The notes: generated from the letters alone by a model not told the origin. 18,767 nucleotides of DNA from Bacteroidales bacterium (GCA_024689525.1 JAILDI010000006.1:1-18767), one strand, 5' to 3'; shown: positions 1 through 8,191, counted from the stretch's first letter. A program made the numbers and translations.

Positions 1-2
1 TG

Positions 3-545
3 GCCAAGATGGATCTCCAGGCTGAGCCCCAGGAGAGGAATCTCCGGACGGTCTTGGCGGCGATTGAGCTGTTGAAGGCAAAGTTCCCGGCGCTGGAGGA
101 TGGGCAAAAAGTGGCGGACGGCATCGAGCACACTGCCGCCAGGATGAACTTCCACGGGCGGTGGGAGCGGCTTTGCGAGAAGCCGCCGGTGATCGCCGAC
201 ATCGGCCATAATGCCCAGGCCCTGGAAAGCAACTTCCGCAAGATCGAAGCAATGGGCCATCCTATAATAATATATGGTATAATGGCCGATAAGGACCTGG
301 ACGCCATCATACCCCTTATGCCCCGCACGGCTAGCTGGGTTTTCACCACCCCATCGACCAAAAGGGCACTCCCGGCCGATGAGATTCTCCGGCGCTGCAA
401 TATGCCTGACGCCATCGTCATCGACCCGGTAAAAGAAGCCGTCCGATATGCCTTGTCCCTTGGGCGTCCGGTGTATATCGGCGGAAGTACATTCGTGGTG
501 GCCGAGGCTCTGCCCTGTTTCGGCAAGGAATTTGAACGAGAATAA
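3..545 (+). CDS. folC: Folylpolyglutamate synthase / dihydrofolate synthase, C-terminal part (5' end outside window)
   Basis: This is the C-terminal part of the Mur-ligase-type enzyme that adds glutamate to dihydropteroate or tetrahydrofolate using ATP in the cytoplasm. The reading frame is open from the first bases of the window, so the start lies upstream; the ATG at position 9 is internal. Visible family signatures are MDLQAEPQERN, which matches the conserved DLQG-YQ-x-N segment after the central ATPase domain, then FHGRWE and ADIGHN (the D-x-[AG]-H-N motif that opens the C-terminal domain), and a late GGSTFVVAEAL segment typical of the end of FolC. About 180 residues of an expected 420 or so are present. 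The next gene follows after 23 bp on the same strand, so the two may share a transcript, though their functions are unrelated. Confidence 0.9.
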   Translation, partial: AKMDLQAEPQERNLRTVLAAIELLKAKFPALEDGQKVADGIEHTAARMNFHGRWERLCEKPPVIADIGHNAQALESNFRKIEAMGHPIIIYGIMADKDLDAIIPLMPRTASWVFTTPSTKRALPADEILRRCNMPDAIVIDPVKEAVRYALSLGRPVYIGGSTFVVAEALPCFGKEFERE

Positions 546-568
546 CCTGTTTGTAAAAATATACAGTT

Positions 569-3500
569 ATGCTTACTTCGATAATCGCAAGCGTGCTCGT
601 ATTGGGAGCATTAAGCTATCAGCCGGCTCCCGCCGACGATGGGCACGAACTCACCCAACTGTGGAAACGCTATGAGGTAGCCGAAGCCGGAGATCAGCCG
701 GTAACCCAGTGCAAGATACTTGCAGAAATCAAGGAAAAAGCCATTGCAGGACACTACATCGTGGATTTCTACGATGCGGCCACCAAGTACGTGGATGTGT
801 CGCTCCAGCGCAACTGGAAACTGCGCGACAGCCTGTACACCGCCCTGAAGAAGGAAATCGCCGACTTTGGCGAGCCTTTCCTTGAGTATAGACGTATGAC
901 CCGCTACGATTATCCGTCCGCAGACGACCTGTGGAACTATGTAAGCGGCAAACTGGACGTAATAGGTAAACACCGCACCCCGGCCCTCTGGTCGATATAT
1001 CTGGATTCCAGTCTCTTGGAATTCGTGATGGACGATGCGGAATACGTCCTCTGGGAAATTCTGGGCAAGAAGAATGTCGATTACGACTATCCGGACAGAT
1101 ATGCCGTGTATACCGCCCTACAGTCCAAGCTGGACGGCCGGTATCCCCTCGCTGCCTATCTGGAGTATCTGACGGCTAACAGGAAGTTCGACAAGGACAA
1201 GCAGAAGGCGGCCCTGGAGGCGCATATGGAGAAATACAATGGCCGGGGCATCTCATTCTTCTCCCGCCAGGCCCTGCTGAGACTCGAATTCAGCGACCTG
1301 CAGAAGGATGCGAATACCACGGCATCGGCCTATGAAGCCATCTACGAAAAGGCCAAGGCCTTCGAGAAGGATCGTGGCAAGCTCAAGGGCATCGAGGCCA
1401 AGGTTGCATCGTCCTGCACTTATGCGGAGGGGCTTATAAACACCCTCACCGCCAAGAGCGTGGAGGTAAGGAGTGGCCAGGGAAAGGCAAGGATTTACTT
1501 CCGCAACGTGGACAAGGCCACGCTGTCGATCCGCAATGAGGCCGGCGAGAAGGCCTTGTACACCGCCGAGGTCAGGAATCCCGTGAAGAGTTTCTATGTC
1601 CGAGATTCAGTGGAAGTGGACGTCCCCGCCTTCGAGGACGGCTCATACGTATATGAAGTGAATGGCGGAAAAGACATCGACGATTACGCCAACTATGAGC
1701 AGTATCGCCTGTCGGCCGCCATCCAGTGCGACGCCGACGGCCAGAAGATATATGTGGCCGATTATAAGAGCGGCCAGCCCGTCTCCAGGGTTACTCTCAT
1801 CCTCAAGAGAAGCGGCAGCGTGGTTGCAACGGAGACGTTGAAGCTTTCCGGCGTGTTCACGCCTCTGCCTTCCAAGATAGCCCGTACGCTCAAAAGCAAT
1901 ACCCGTTACTATTATGAACTCACGGCCGAGGCTTTTGACGCGAAGGGTATTGCTATGCGCAGTAATCCCATTGCCATCAGTTACAACAAAGTGCAGAAGG
2001 AAGAGTACGATGTGGACGATGAAAAGGGCATAAGGGCCAACCTGTACAAGGACCAGGGCGCCTATCGACCCGGCGATACCCTCCGTTTCAAGACTATCGT
2101 GTTCAAGGGCAGCATCGAGGATAAGCTCTCGGTCATTGCCAACCGCAGCATCGAGGTCGTGCTGAAGGACACCGAATACAAAGAGGTGGGCCGACTCAAG
2201 CTCAAGACCAACGCCTTCGGCTCCGCTTCCGGCGATTTCGTGCTTCCCACCGACCGCCGGGGCGGTTACTTCACCCTTGGAGTTTATACCAGCAAAGACG
2301 GCTGCATCGAGAGCGAAAGCATCCGCGTGGACGAATTCCAGCTGCCTACGTTCAGCCTGTCCTTCGACCGCCGCAACGAGCTTTTCCTGCCCGGCGAGGA
2401 CATCCCCGTGAGCGGCCAGGTCACCAGCTATTCGGGACATCCGCTCACCGCAGCCAGCCTCTCGGTAATCGTAAAGCGCTACGGCAGCGTGGTCGCCAGA
2501 CTCAATCCTGAGATGGCCGCCGACGGCAAGTTCGACTTCACTTTCCTTGCAAAGGACGCCGGCTATTATGATGTGGAAGTAACAGTGCTGGATGCAACGG
2601 GCGAAACCCTGTCCTTCAACACAGGCCGTTACGTGAGTGCAAGCTTCTCCGTCAATACCGTGGTGAACAACAAGGTCGATGGCTCCTTCGAGCTCTCGGA
2701 GGAATCGTCACCGGTCTACAGATACATCGGCCGCCGGAACTATTTCTACGGCTCGCGCTATATCGTGGAGGATAACAAGGTCGACTTCACCGCATCGGTG
2801 AGGAACAGCGGCGGAGACACCGTGCCGATGGATGTTTCCTGGTCGATAGTGAGCCTCAAGGGCGATGTCCTCCTTTCCGGCAAAGCGGAGTCCGGAGTGG
2901 CTGCATCGGCCGATATTTCCTCCCTGGCACAGGGACTCTATACGCTCAAGGTCGAAGCGGCGACGAAGACTTACAGCTCCAAGAACGAATGCCGGATTCT
3001 GAAGCTTGGCAAGGATGCCGGCTCTCTGCCGGAAGGCATCCGCTACATCTTTATGCCCGGCAAGACGGAACTCGAAGGGAATCAGATCGATTTCCGGATG
3101 GGTACGTCCGACGGTGAAATGTGGGCGGTGGTTTCAGTTTTCGGCAAGGACTATGAACTGCTGGACAGCAAACAGGTGAACGTCAAGGACGGCTCGCTGG
3201 ACCACGTGGTGATGCCGTACAAGAGCGCTTATCCTGACGCCGTCGCATTGCAGATATTCTTCTTCAAGGCCGGCCGCCAGTATGGCTGGAACCAGGACTA
3301 CAGGCGCAAGTACGACCGCCTGAGTATGCCGCTCGAGTTCACTTCCTTCAAGGACATGACCCGTCCCGGCACCGAATATACCTTCAAGCTGAAGACCCAG
3401 GCCGGCGTCGAGGCCCTGGCTGCGATTTACGACAAGAGCATCGACGCAATCAGTACGAACCATTGGGATGTGCTTGTGCCGCCTGTGTTCTCCGCCTATG

Positions 3501-5800
3501 CTCCTTACGTGGATGCCCAGTGCGGTAATGTTACGGACATCAATTTCGTAGTTCCTATACTGTACAGGGCCAACCACACTATGACTATGGCCGGCGGAGT
3601 CATTATGGACGAGATGTATTCCAAAGCGGAAATGCCTCTGGCGGCTCCTATGGCAATGGAAGACTATGCCGTTGCGGAAGAGGCCGTATCTGTGGATGAG
3701 GCCGATGCGGAAACCGCCGACGTGGCCATCCGCCAGACCTTCTCCACCTCGCTCACCTTCCAGCCGCACCTGCTCTCCGACGCATCCGGTAACCTGAGCT
3801 TCACCTTCAGCACGTCCGACAAACTGTCGACATATTACGTGGCCGTGTACGTGCACGACAAGAAGATGCACAACGCTCTCGTGCGCAAGGAGACCGTCGT
3901 CACCATCCCCGTGAAGGTGGCCGTGGTGCAGCCCACGATGCTTTATGGCGGCGACAATTACGTGCTGTCGGCCACCATCTCCAGCATATCCGAAGAGCCT
4001 GTGAAGGGTTCGCTGTACCTCTATACTTATCCTGCCGATAATTACGACGGCGAGCCTCTGCACATCACCCGTGTGCCTCTGGAGATGGCCCCGCACGACG
4101 TCATCGACCATAAGTTCAATGTCGATGTCCCTGAAGATGTCGACGCCCTGGGCTTCAAGCTCGTGTTCGTTGCCGACGGCTTCTCCGACGGCCTGTTCGT
4201 GAGCGTGCCCGTGAAAGCCCCTGTGCAAACCCTCACTGAGGCCCATTCCGCTGTATTCCACTATGGCGACAGCAAGCTGGACATCATCAACCGTCTGCGC
4301 AGCGAATTTGTGAACACCGGCGGTCTCAAGGCCGATATCAAGGAGGTATCCCTCATGGATATGGTCAAGGAGGCCATCCCTGAGAAGGCGGATCCTTCCT
4401 GCGATGACATTAAATCTCTGATTGATGCCTGGTATGTGCGAGTGATCTCCGAAACCATCGGGGCCGATTTCTCCGGCGCCGAAATGAGTACTTCCGAGAT
4501 CCTGGCCAAGATCCTGGCCTGCCGCAACTCCGACGGCGGATTCGCATGGTTCGAGGGTATGACCTCATCGGCCATCCTCACCGCCGTGGTGCTGGAGCGT
4601 TTCGCCTCCGCCGCCGCACGCGGGATTGCAGTTCCGGACGTAACCACTTCCGTCAAATATCTGGACGACAAGCACTTCATCAACACCATAGATTACTGGC
4701 GTGGCGGCCTAAGCGACGCCCAGTATATGTACGTGCGTTCGATGTATGCCTCCGTGCCCTTCGAAATCAAGGCGGAGAGCAAGGAGCAGAAGCAGCTGAT
4801 GAAGGACTTCAAGAAGAACGCGAAGAACTATCTCGTGCCCAGCGGAGACCGCGGCCTCAAGGGCCAGATCCTTGCAAAGGCCCGCCGCGTGCGCACCCTG
4901 GAGAACCTCATCGCCACCAAGAACGGAATCGCCCTTGCAAAGGCCTGGGGCGTGAGCTTATCGGCAAAGAGCAAGATGGAGAAATCCCTGAAGGCCGATG
5001 TGGTATCGCTGCTCGAATACGCGGTTGAGCACCGCGACGGCGGCTGGTACTATCCCAACGCCGTAATGCCTTGGAGAGGCCTGCTTGAAAGCGAGGCCTA
5101 TGCCCACGCGATGCTCTGCAACCTGCTTTCCGGATATGTCGATACCGACGGTCCAAAAGTGGCCGACGGCATACGCATCTGGCTTATGCTCCAGAAGGAA
5201 AGCCAGAAGTGGGGGAGCGATCCCGGCTACGTTGAGGCCCTTGCTGCTATTATGAGCGGCTCGAAGGAAGTGCTGGCCACTTCCGTGATCGCCCTCAGCG
5301 TCGAATACACCAAGCCCTTCAAGGATATCCGTGCTAGCGGCAACAGCTTCACAATTGAGCGCCACTTCTACCGCCTGTCTGAAACAGGTTCCGCTATGGA
5401 GGAAATCCAGCCCGGCACCGTGCTCAACGTGGGTGACAAGATCCTGGCATCCTACAAGGTGTGGAATCAGGAGAACCGCAGCTTCGTAACGCTGCACGCC
5501 GCACGCGAAGGCTCCCTGCGTCCTGAGAACCAGCTCTCCGGCCGCTACGGCTGGTGGAACGTCCGCCGCATCGGCGGAGGCTTCGGCTACACTCCGCAGG
5601 GCTACCGCCACGTGAAGTCCGCCGAAACGGTGTACTATTTCGACATCTTCCCGGAGGAGAACACGGTTGTGGAGGAAACCTTCTTCGTCACCCAGGCCGG
5701 CAGCTTCAGCGCCACGGTCGTGAGCATCGAATCCCTCTACGCCCCCGCCTACCGCGCCAACGACTCCTTCCGCGGCCCGCTGGTGAGCGAGTTCAAATAG
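569..5800 (+). CDS. Secreted alpha-2-macroglobulin-like (MG2 / bacterial A2M) protein, 1743 aa
   Basis: This is a very large exported protein of the bacterial alpha-2-macroglobulin family, thought to trap or block proteases in the periplasm or at the outer membrane. Residues 1-22 form a signal peptide with a hydrophobic core (SIIASVLVLGAL) and no lipobox cysteine. A helical N-terminal region of about 270 residues precedes a chain of beta-rich macroglobulin domains; RANLYKDQGAYRPGDTLRFK near residue 495 is the classic MG2 segment. FQPHLLSDASGNLSFTFSTS near residue 1065 is the A2M-domain signature, and residues 1270-1590 are the helical toroid (SDGGFAWFEGM). I find no CGEQ thioester motif, so covalent trapping of proteases is not expected. 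The C-terminus (YFDIFPEENTVVEETFFVTQ, then IESLYAPAY) fits the receptor-binding-like last domain. No penicillin-binding protein 1C gene, the frequent partner elsewhere, is next to it. The start at 569 is chosen for the signal peptide. Confidence 0.9.
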   Translation: MLTSIIASVLVLGALSYQPAPADDGHELTQLWKRYEVAEAGDQPVTQCKILAEIKEKAIAGHYIVDFYDAATKYVDVSLQRNWKLRDSLYTALKKEIADFGEPFLEYRRMTRYDYPSADDLWNYVSGKLDVIGKHRTPALWSIYLDSSLLEFVMDDAEYVLWEILGKKNVDYDYPDRYAVYTALQSKLDGRYPLAAYLEYLTANRKFDKDKQKAALEAHMEKYNGRGISFFSRQALLRLEFSDLQKDANTTASAYEAIYEKAKAFEKDRGKLKGIEAKVASSCTYAEGLINTLTAKSVEVRSGQGKARIYFRNVDKATLSIRNEAGEKALYTAEVRNPVKSFYVRDSVEVDVPAFEDGSYVYEVNGGKDIDDYANYEQYRLSAAIQCDADGQKIYVADYKSGQPVSRVTLILKRSGSVVATETLKLSGVFTPLPSKIARTLKSNTRYYYELTAEAFDAKGIAMRSNPIAISYNKVQKEEYDVDDEKGIRANLYKDQGAYRPGDTLRFKTIVFKGSIEDKLSVIANRSIEVVLKDTEYKEVGRLKLKTNAFGSASGDFVLPTDRRGGYFTLGVYTSKDGCIESESIRVDEFQLPTFSLSFDRRNELFLPGEDIPVSGQVTSYSGHPLTAASLSVIVKRYGSVVARLNPEMAADGKFDFTFLAKDAGYYDVEVTVLDATGETLSFNTGRYVSASFSVNTVVNNKVDGSFELSEESSPVYRYIGRRNYFYGSRYIVEDNKVDFTASVRNSGGDTVPMDVSWSIVSLKGDVLLSGKAESGVAASADISSLAQGLYTLKVEAATKTYSSKNECRILKLGKDAGSLPEGIRYIFMPGKTELEGNQIDFRMGTSDGEMWAVVSVFGKDYELLDSKQVNVKDGSLDHVVMPYKSAYPDAVALQIFFFKAGRQYGWNQDYRRKYDRLSMPLEFTSFKDMTRPGTEYTFKLKTQAGVEALAAIYDKSIDAISTNHWDVLVPPVFSAYAPYVDAQCGNVTDINFVVPILYRANHTMTMAGGVIMDEMYSKAEMPLAAPMAMEDYAVAEEAVSVDEADAETADVAIRQTFSTSLTFQPHLLSDASGNLSFTFSTSDKLSTYYVAVYVHDKKMHNALVRKETVVTIPVKVAVVQPTMLYGGDNYVLSATISSISEEPVKGSLYLYTYPADNYDGEPLHITRVPLEMAPHDVIDHKFNVDVPEDVDALGFKLVFVADGFSDGLFVSVPVKAPVQTLTEAHSAVFHYGDSKLDIINRLRSEFVNTGGLKADIKEVSLMDMVKEAIPEKADPSCDDIKSLIDAWYVRVISETIGADFSGAEMSTSEILAKILACRNSDGGFAWFEGMTSSAILTAVVLERFASAAARGIAVPDVTTSVKYLDDKHFINTIDYWRGGLSDAQYMYVRSMYASVPFEIKAESKEQKQLMKDFKKNAKNYLVPSGDRGLKGQILAKARRVRTLENLIATKNGIALAKAWGVSLSAKSKMEKSLKADVVSLLEYAVEHRDGGWYYPNAVMPWRGLLESEAYAHAMLCNLLSGYVDTDGPKVADGIRIWLMLQKESQKWGSDPGYVEALAAIMSGSKEVLATSVIALSVEYTKPFKDIRASGNSFTIERHFYRLSETGSAMEEIQPGTVLNVGDKILASYKVWNQENRSFVTLHAAREGSLRPENQLSGRYGWWNVRRIGGGFGYTPQGYRHVKSAETVYYFDIFPEENTVVEETFFVTQAGSFSATVVSIESLYAPAYRANDSFRGPLVSEFK

Positions 5801-5813
5801 CGATTTGGGCTTT

Positions 5814-5841
5814 GCGCCATGGCCGTGTTCAGCCACGGCGC
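5814..5841 (+). terminator. GC-rich hairpin after the A2M gene, weak terminator candidate
   Basis: Arms GCGCCATGGC (5814-5823) and GCCACGGCGC (5832-5841) pair with one mismatch, starting 13 bp after the A2M stop codon. An alternative inner pairing is GCCGTG with CACGGC. The run after it (TTACCCCTCTT) is poor in T, so it may be only an mRNA 3'-end stabiliser. Confidence 0.4.
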
Positions 5842-5865
5842 TTACCCCTCTTGACTCATGCAAAT

Positions 5866-5901
5866 GCGAAACACACGAAAGTGCTCTTTCGTGTGTTTCG
5901 C
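5866..5901. repeat. Perfect 16-bp inverted repeat with 4-bp loop
   Basis: The arm GCGAAACACACGAAAG (5866-5881) is followed by the loop TGCT and the exact reverse complement CTTTCGTGTGTTTCGC (5886-5901). There is no T run on either side, so it is not a standard intrinsic terminator. It lies between the converging A2M gene (+) and the DUF3791/DUF3990 cassette (-). Confidence 0.85.
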
Positions 5902-5935
5902 TAGCATAATATGTGCAGAAAACGTCAAAAACGTG

Positions 5936-5980
5936 CCGCGAAAAACAAGAGATGACCATCTCATGCGTTTCGCGGTTTTT
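5936..5980. terminator. Two-tier stem-loop followed by T run, probable bidirectional terminator
   Basis: The outer arms CCGCGAAA (5936-5943) and TTTCGCGG (5968-5975) enclose inner arms GAGATG (5949-5954) and CATCTC (5957-5962), with a 5-by-5 internal loop. TTTTT (5976-5980) follows on the plus strand. Read on the minus strand, the stem is followed after four bases by another TTTTT. It therefore suits both the A2M gene (+) and the three-gene cassette ending at 6002 (-), which converge here. Confidence 0.65.
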
Positions 5981-6001
5981 CGTAAAAAAATAGTAGCCGT
6001 A

Positions 6002-6214
6002 CTACCCGCAATAGTCCTGGTACAAGGCAATCGGACCAAAGTGCCAGTATTTGGTTTCCTCTTTTTCCAGGCGGCGATAGGTGTCGGATGCGTAGAACTT
6101 TGTAAGCGCATCCAGCGGGCTGATGTTTTCATCCTCGGCGATAAATGCCGCCACAGCTGCAGCCTTTCCTGCAAGGATCAGGTAGAGGTTCTGCTGAGTG
6201 ATTTCTGCTCTCAT
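6002..6214 (-). CDS. Small 70-residue protein, third gene of the DUF3791/DUF3990 cassette
   Basis: The protein is 70 residues and I cannot name its family. The N-terminal half is helical and alanine-rich (LILAGKAAAVAAFIAEDENI) and is followed by SPLDALTKFYASDTYRRLEKEETKYWHFGP, ending in ALYQDYCG. There is no signal peptide or clear membrane segment, so it is probably cytosolic. The phrase about N-ISPLDALTKFYASDTYRRLE resembles small proteins found next to DUF3990 genes, in which a helix ending in FY-S-Y is common; this is from memory. The start ATG overlaps the DUF3990 stop by one base (TAATG), which points to coupled translation and a fixed ratio with that protein. A role as partner or antitoxin of the DUF3990 protein is inference. 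Confidence 0.8.
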   Translation of the reverse strand: MRAEITQQNLYLILAGKAAAVAAFIAEDENISPLDALTKFYASDTYRRLEKEETKYWHFGPIALYQDYCG

Positions 6215-6693
6215 TACTTTACCTCCTTTACTTCAATGAATCGCAGGACTCTCAGGGATTCTTCAGTATGGAATACCATCTGGTCGATGAGTTTGTAAGT
6301 CTTGAGTTCTGCTATCAGTTCCTGTTTGCTCAAAAGTCCTTGTTCGTAAAGGGCGAAAGCGGCATATACACGGTCGTTGGCCACGGGACCGTAAACAAGA
6401 TCGTTGTCGTGTGTGAAGCCGCGCAGATTGCGATTGGCGTACACGAAATCCACCCAATCTTCACCGGGAGGATTGGCGAATTCCAGACGCTTGAGACCCG
6501 AAGCGGCAACTTCGTCGAATTCGTAGACATTTACGTAACCCCTCTCGTCGCCGACTATTCTGCGAAGCGCCCAGTCGTGGGCCTGTTTCTCAGAAGTGGT
6601 GGTATAGAAACCGGCTCCGTAATCCAGCGTGCGCTTGGGCTGGATAATGCGGGGTTCGCGAACAATCTGAGAGCTACCGTGGTAGAGTGTCAT
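6214..6693 (-). CDS. DUF3990 family protein, ADP-ribosyltransferase-like candidate effector
   Basis: This 159-residue protein matches DUF3990 by its start MTLYHGSSQIV, the block DYGAGFYTTTSEKQAHDWA at residues 24-42, and the end segment DQMVFHTEESL. His5 in the YHGS motif, Tyr30 in GFYTTT, and the late DQ/EE cluster (residues 137-145) are arranged like the H-Y-[E/Q] triad of diphtheria-toxin-type ADP-ribosyltransferases; that activity is inferred, not shown. I use the ATG at 6693 rather than an in-frame ATG at 6729, because the upstream one overlaps the preceding gene by 40 bases and the family begins at the LYHGS strand. It starts with a 4-base ATGA overlap on the upstream DUF3791 gene and ends in a TAATG overlap with the downstream gene, so all three are probably made from one mRNA. 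A toxin-antitoxin or phage-defence role is plausible but unproven. Confidence 0.85.
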   Translation of the reverse strand: MTLYHGSSQIVREPRIIQPKRTLDYGAGFYTTTSEKQAHDWALRRIVGDERGYVNVYEFDEVAASGLKRLEFANPPGEDWVDFVYANRNLRGFTHDNDLVYGPVANDRVYAAFALYEQGLLSKQELIAELKTYKLIDQMVFHTEESLRVLRFIEVKEVK

Positions 6694-6896
6694 AAGGCCA
6701 TCCTTTCTTCTATTTCTTCCAGAATCCAAGGCATTCCCTGGGTGTGGAGAACATCGTATTGGTCGGCAAGGTATTGCTTGATTCCATGCTGGTCAAAGAG
6801 GGAGGAAGCGGCCTCTCCGGAAAGTCCGTGCTTATTCTTGTATCCTTCCAGGCAGAATGCCACGAAATAGAGTATGTCGCTGTCCCGTTTGCTCAT
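6690..6896 (-). CDS. DUF3791 family small protein, first gene of cassette
   Basis: This 68-residue helical protein carries the DUF3791 pattern: MSKRDSDILYFVAFCLEGYK at the start, then GLSGEAASSLFDQHGIKQYL, and YDVLHTQGMPWILEEIEERM at the end. Members are short and frequently sit directly before DUF3990 genes. I choose the ATG at 6896 over one at 6923 because family members begin with a few residues before the D-I-x-x-F-V segment, and because a TATTTTTG promoter box lies only four bases upstream of this ATG and overlaps the longer start. Its stop overlaps the start of the DUF3990 gene (ATGA). Such a small, acidic-ended, first-in-operon protein would suit an antitoxin or specificity partner, which is inference. 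Confidence 0.85.
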   Translation of the reverse strand: MSKRDSDILYFVAFCLEGYKNKHGLSGEAASSLFDQHGIKQYLADQYDVLHTQGMPWILEEIEERMAL

Positions 6897-6900
6897 ACTG

Positions 6901-6908
6901 CAAAAATA
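6901..6908 (-). promoter_or_regulatory. -7 box of the DUF3791/DUF3990 cassette promoter
   Basis: On the minus strand this reads TATTTTTG, a full match to the Bacteroidetes TAnnTTTG box. It ends four bases before the ATG at 6896, so the transcript would be leaderless or nearly so. No clear -33 TTTG is visible at the usual distance. Confidence 0.55.
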
Positions 6909-6937
6909 AGCAATTTTTGTCAATTACAGTTGATACC

Positions 6938-8191
6938 CTATAAATAAATCAGGGTAGAGAGTTTGTCCGCTGCGAAGATGCGGCGGGACATTTTGAGGAG
7001 GTCGTCAGGAGTGACGGCCTCCAGTGTTTTGCGGATTTCCTCGTTGGAGGGGACGCGGTTCCAGGCGAGGAGGCTCTTGCCCATCGACAGGCACTGGGCC
7101 TCGCCGTTATCTGAGGAGATGGCGATTTGGCCAAAGAGCTGCTTGCGGTAGGCCTGGAGGCGGCGCTCGGAGAGGGGCACTTCGCGGAGTGAGGTGAGGA
7201 TGCGGTGGATGGCTTTGAGGCAGCAGTCCAGGTGGGGTTTGTCGCAGCCGAAGGTGATGGCGGCGATGCCGGTGTCGCGATATTGCGTATAGCTGCACTC
7301 GACGCTGTACACCCAGCCGTGTTTTTCGCGGAGTTCCTTGTTGAGGAGCGAGTTGGAGGCGGGGCCGCCGAGGATGTTGACGAGCATAGCGGCGACAAGG
7401 CGGTCGGGCATCTCGTAAAGGGATGGCGCGGTGGAGCCGATAACAGCATTCACCTCGTGATTATGCTTGTCGACGGTTTTGTTGAACGGCTGTGACGGAG
7501 CAAAACTTTTTCTGTCTTCGCGGACTAAAACTTTTCTAGCCAAAAAAATGTCGTCGAAAAGTTTTGTCCGACTCCGACTGTCGAAAAAGTTTTGCACTCT
7601 CTTCTCCAGCACTGCTTCGTCGATATTGGCGACGATGGAGAGCGCCATGTTGCCGGGGAGGAAGTTCTCGGCGACGAAGCGGTGGAGGTCATCGGCGGTG
7701 ATTCTCTTCACGGAGGCGGTGGTGCCCAGGATGCGGCGGCCAAGGGGGTGGCCTTCGAAGAGAAGGCTCTCGAAGTTGTCGTAGACGTCTTCCGCGGGGT
7801 TGTCCTTGTAGGAGATGATTTCGTCCAGGACTACGGTGCGTTCGGTTTCTATTTCATCGACCGGAAAAGTGGGCTGGGTGGCAAGTTCGAACAGCAGGCC
7901 AACGGCTTTCCAGAGGTCTTCCTTCAGGGTTGTGGCGTGAAGGACGATCTCCTCCTTGGTGGTGTAGGCGTTGAGTTCGCCGCCGAGTTTGTCCAGGTAG
8001 CAGGAGATGACGGCGGCGCTTTTGGTGGCTGTGCCCCTGAAGATGGTGTGCTCCACGAAATGGGCTATCCCCTCCGGGAAGTTCCCCTCGTCCGACGTTC
8101 CGCGTCCTATGGACAGCGAGCAGTATGCCACTGCCGATGAATTCCGGCGCACTGCGTAGCGCAGACCGCCCTCACAAGTTCCGCTTCTCAT
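6938..8191 (-). CDS. M16 family zinc metallopeptidase (insulinase-like), 417 aa
   Basis: This is a cytosolic-type M16 peptidase of the processing-peptidase / PqqL-like group. The inverted zinc site HFVEH is at residues 44-48, and the third ligand is probably Glu124 in VLDEI, 75 residues further on, within the expected spacing. GGELNAYTTKEE (residues 70-81) is the conserved substrate-edge segment. The second, inactive-type M16 domain starts near residue 235 and contains LVNILGGPASNSLLNKELREKHGWVYSV, the R/Y pair typical of the C-domain. There is no signal peptide. Residues of about 198-231 (SRSRTKLFDDIFLARKVLVR and neighbours) are encoded by a palindromic AT-rich element between the two domains (see repeat at 7501-7594). 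It starts three bases after the stop of the upstream secreted-protein gene, so they form one operon. No close second M16 gene is present. Confidence 0.93.
   Translation of the reverse strand: MRSGTCEGGLRYAVRRNSSAVAYCSLSIGRGTSDEGNFPEGIAHFVEHTIFRGTATKSAAVISCYLDKLGGELNAYTTKEEIVLHATTLKEDLWKAVGLLFELATQPTFPVDEIETERTVVLDEIISYKDNPAEDVYDNFESLLFEGHPLGRRILGTTASVKRITADDLHRFVAENFLPGNMALSIVANIDEAVLEKRVQNFFDSRSRTKLFDDIFLARKVLVREDRKSFAPSQPFNKTVDKHNHEVNAVIGSTAPSLYEMPDRLVAAMLVNILGGPASNSLLNKELREKHGWVYSVECSYTQYRDTGIAAITFGCDKPHLDCCLKAIHRILTSLREVPLSERRLQAYRKQLFGQIAISSDNGEAQCLSMGKSLLAWNRVPSNEEIRKTLEAVTPDDLLKMSRRIFAADKLSTLIYL
7501..7594. repeat. Nested inverted-repeat element inside the M16 peptidase gene
   Basis: Four copies of one motif, CAAAACTTTT(T)C, are arranged as two nested inverted pairs: CAAAACTTTTTC at 7501-7512 with GAAAAAGTTTTG at 7583-7594, and AAAACTTTTC at 7527-7536 with GAAAAGTTTTG at 7556-7566. 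The whole element is much more AT rich than the flanking gene and encodes the interdomain linker without breaking the frame. It looks like a small palindromic insertion tolerated in coding DNA. Confidence 0.75.

Noticed and set aside
448..675. Small plus-strand frame spanning the folC/A2M junction
   Set aside because: It overlaps the end of folC and the start of the A2M gene in a different frame and has no features of its own.
3134..4261. 375-codon open frame antisense to the A2M gene
   Set aside because: The translation is His/Val/Gly-rich low-information sequence, as expected from the mirror of a codon-biased gene. The plus-strand frame encodes a clear protein family throughout. The long antisense frames at 1643-2440 and 4958-5959 are rejected on the same grounds.
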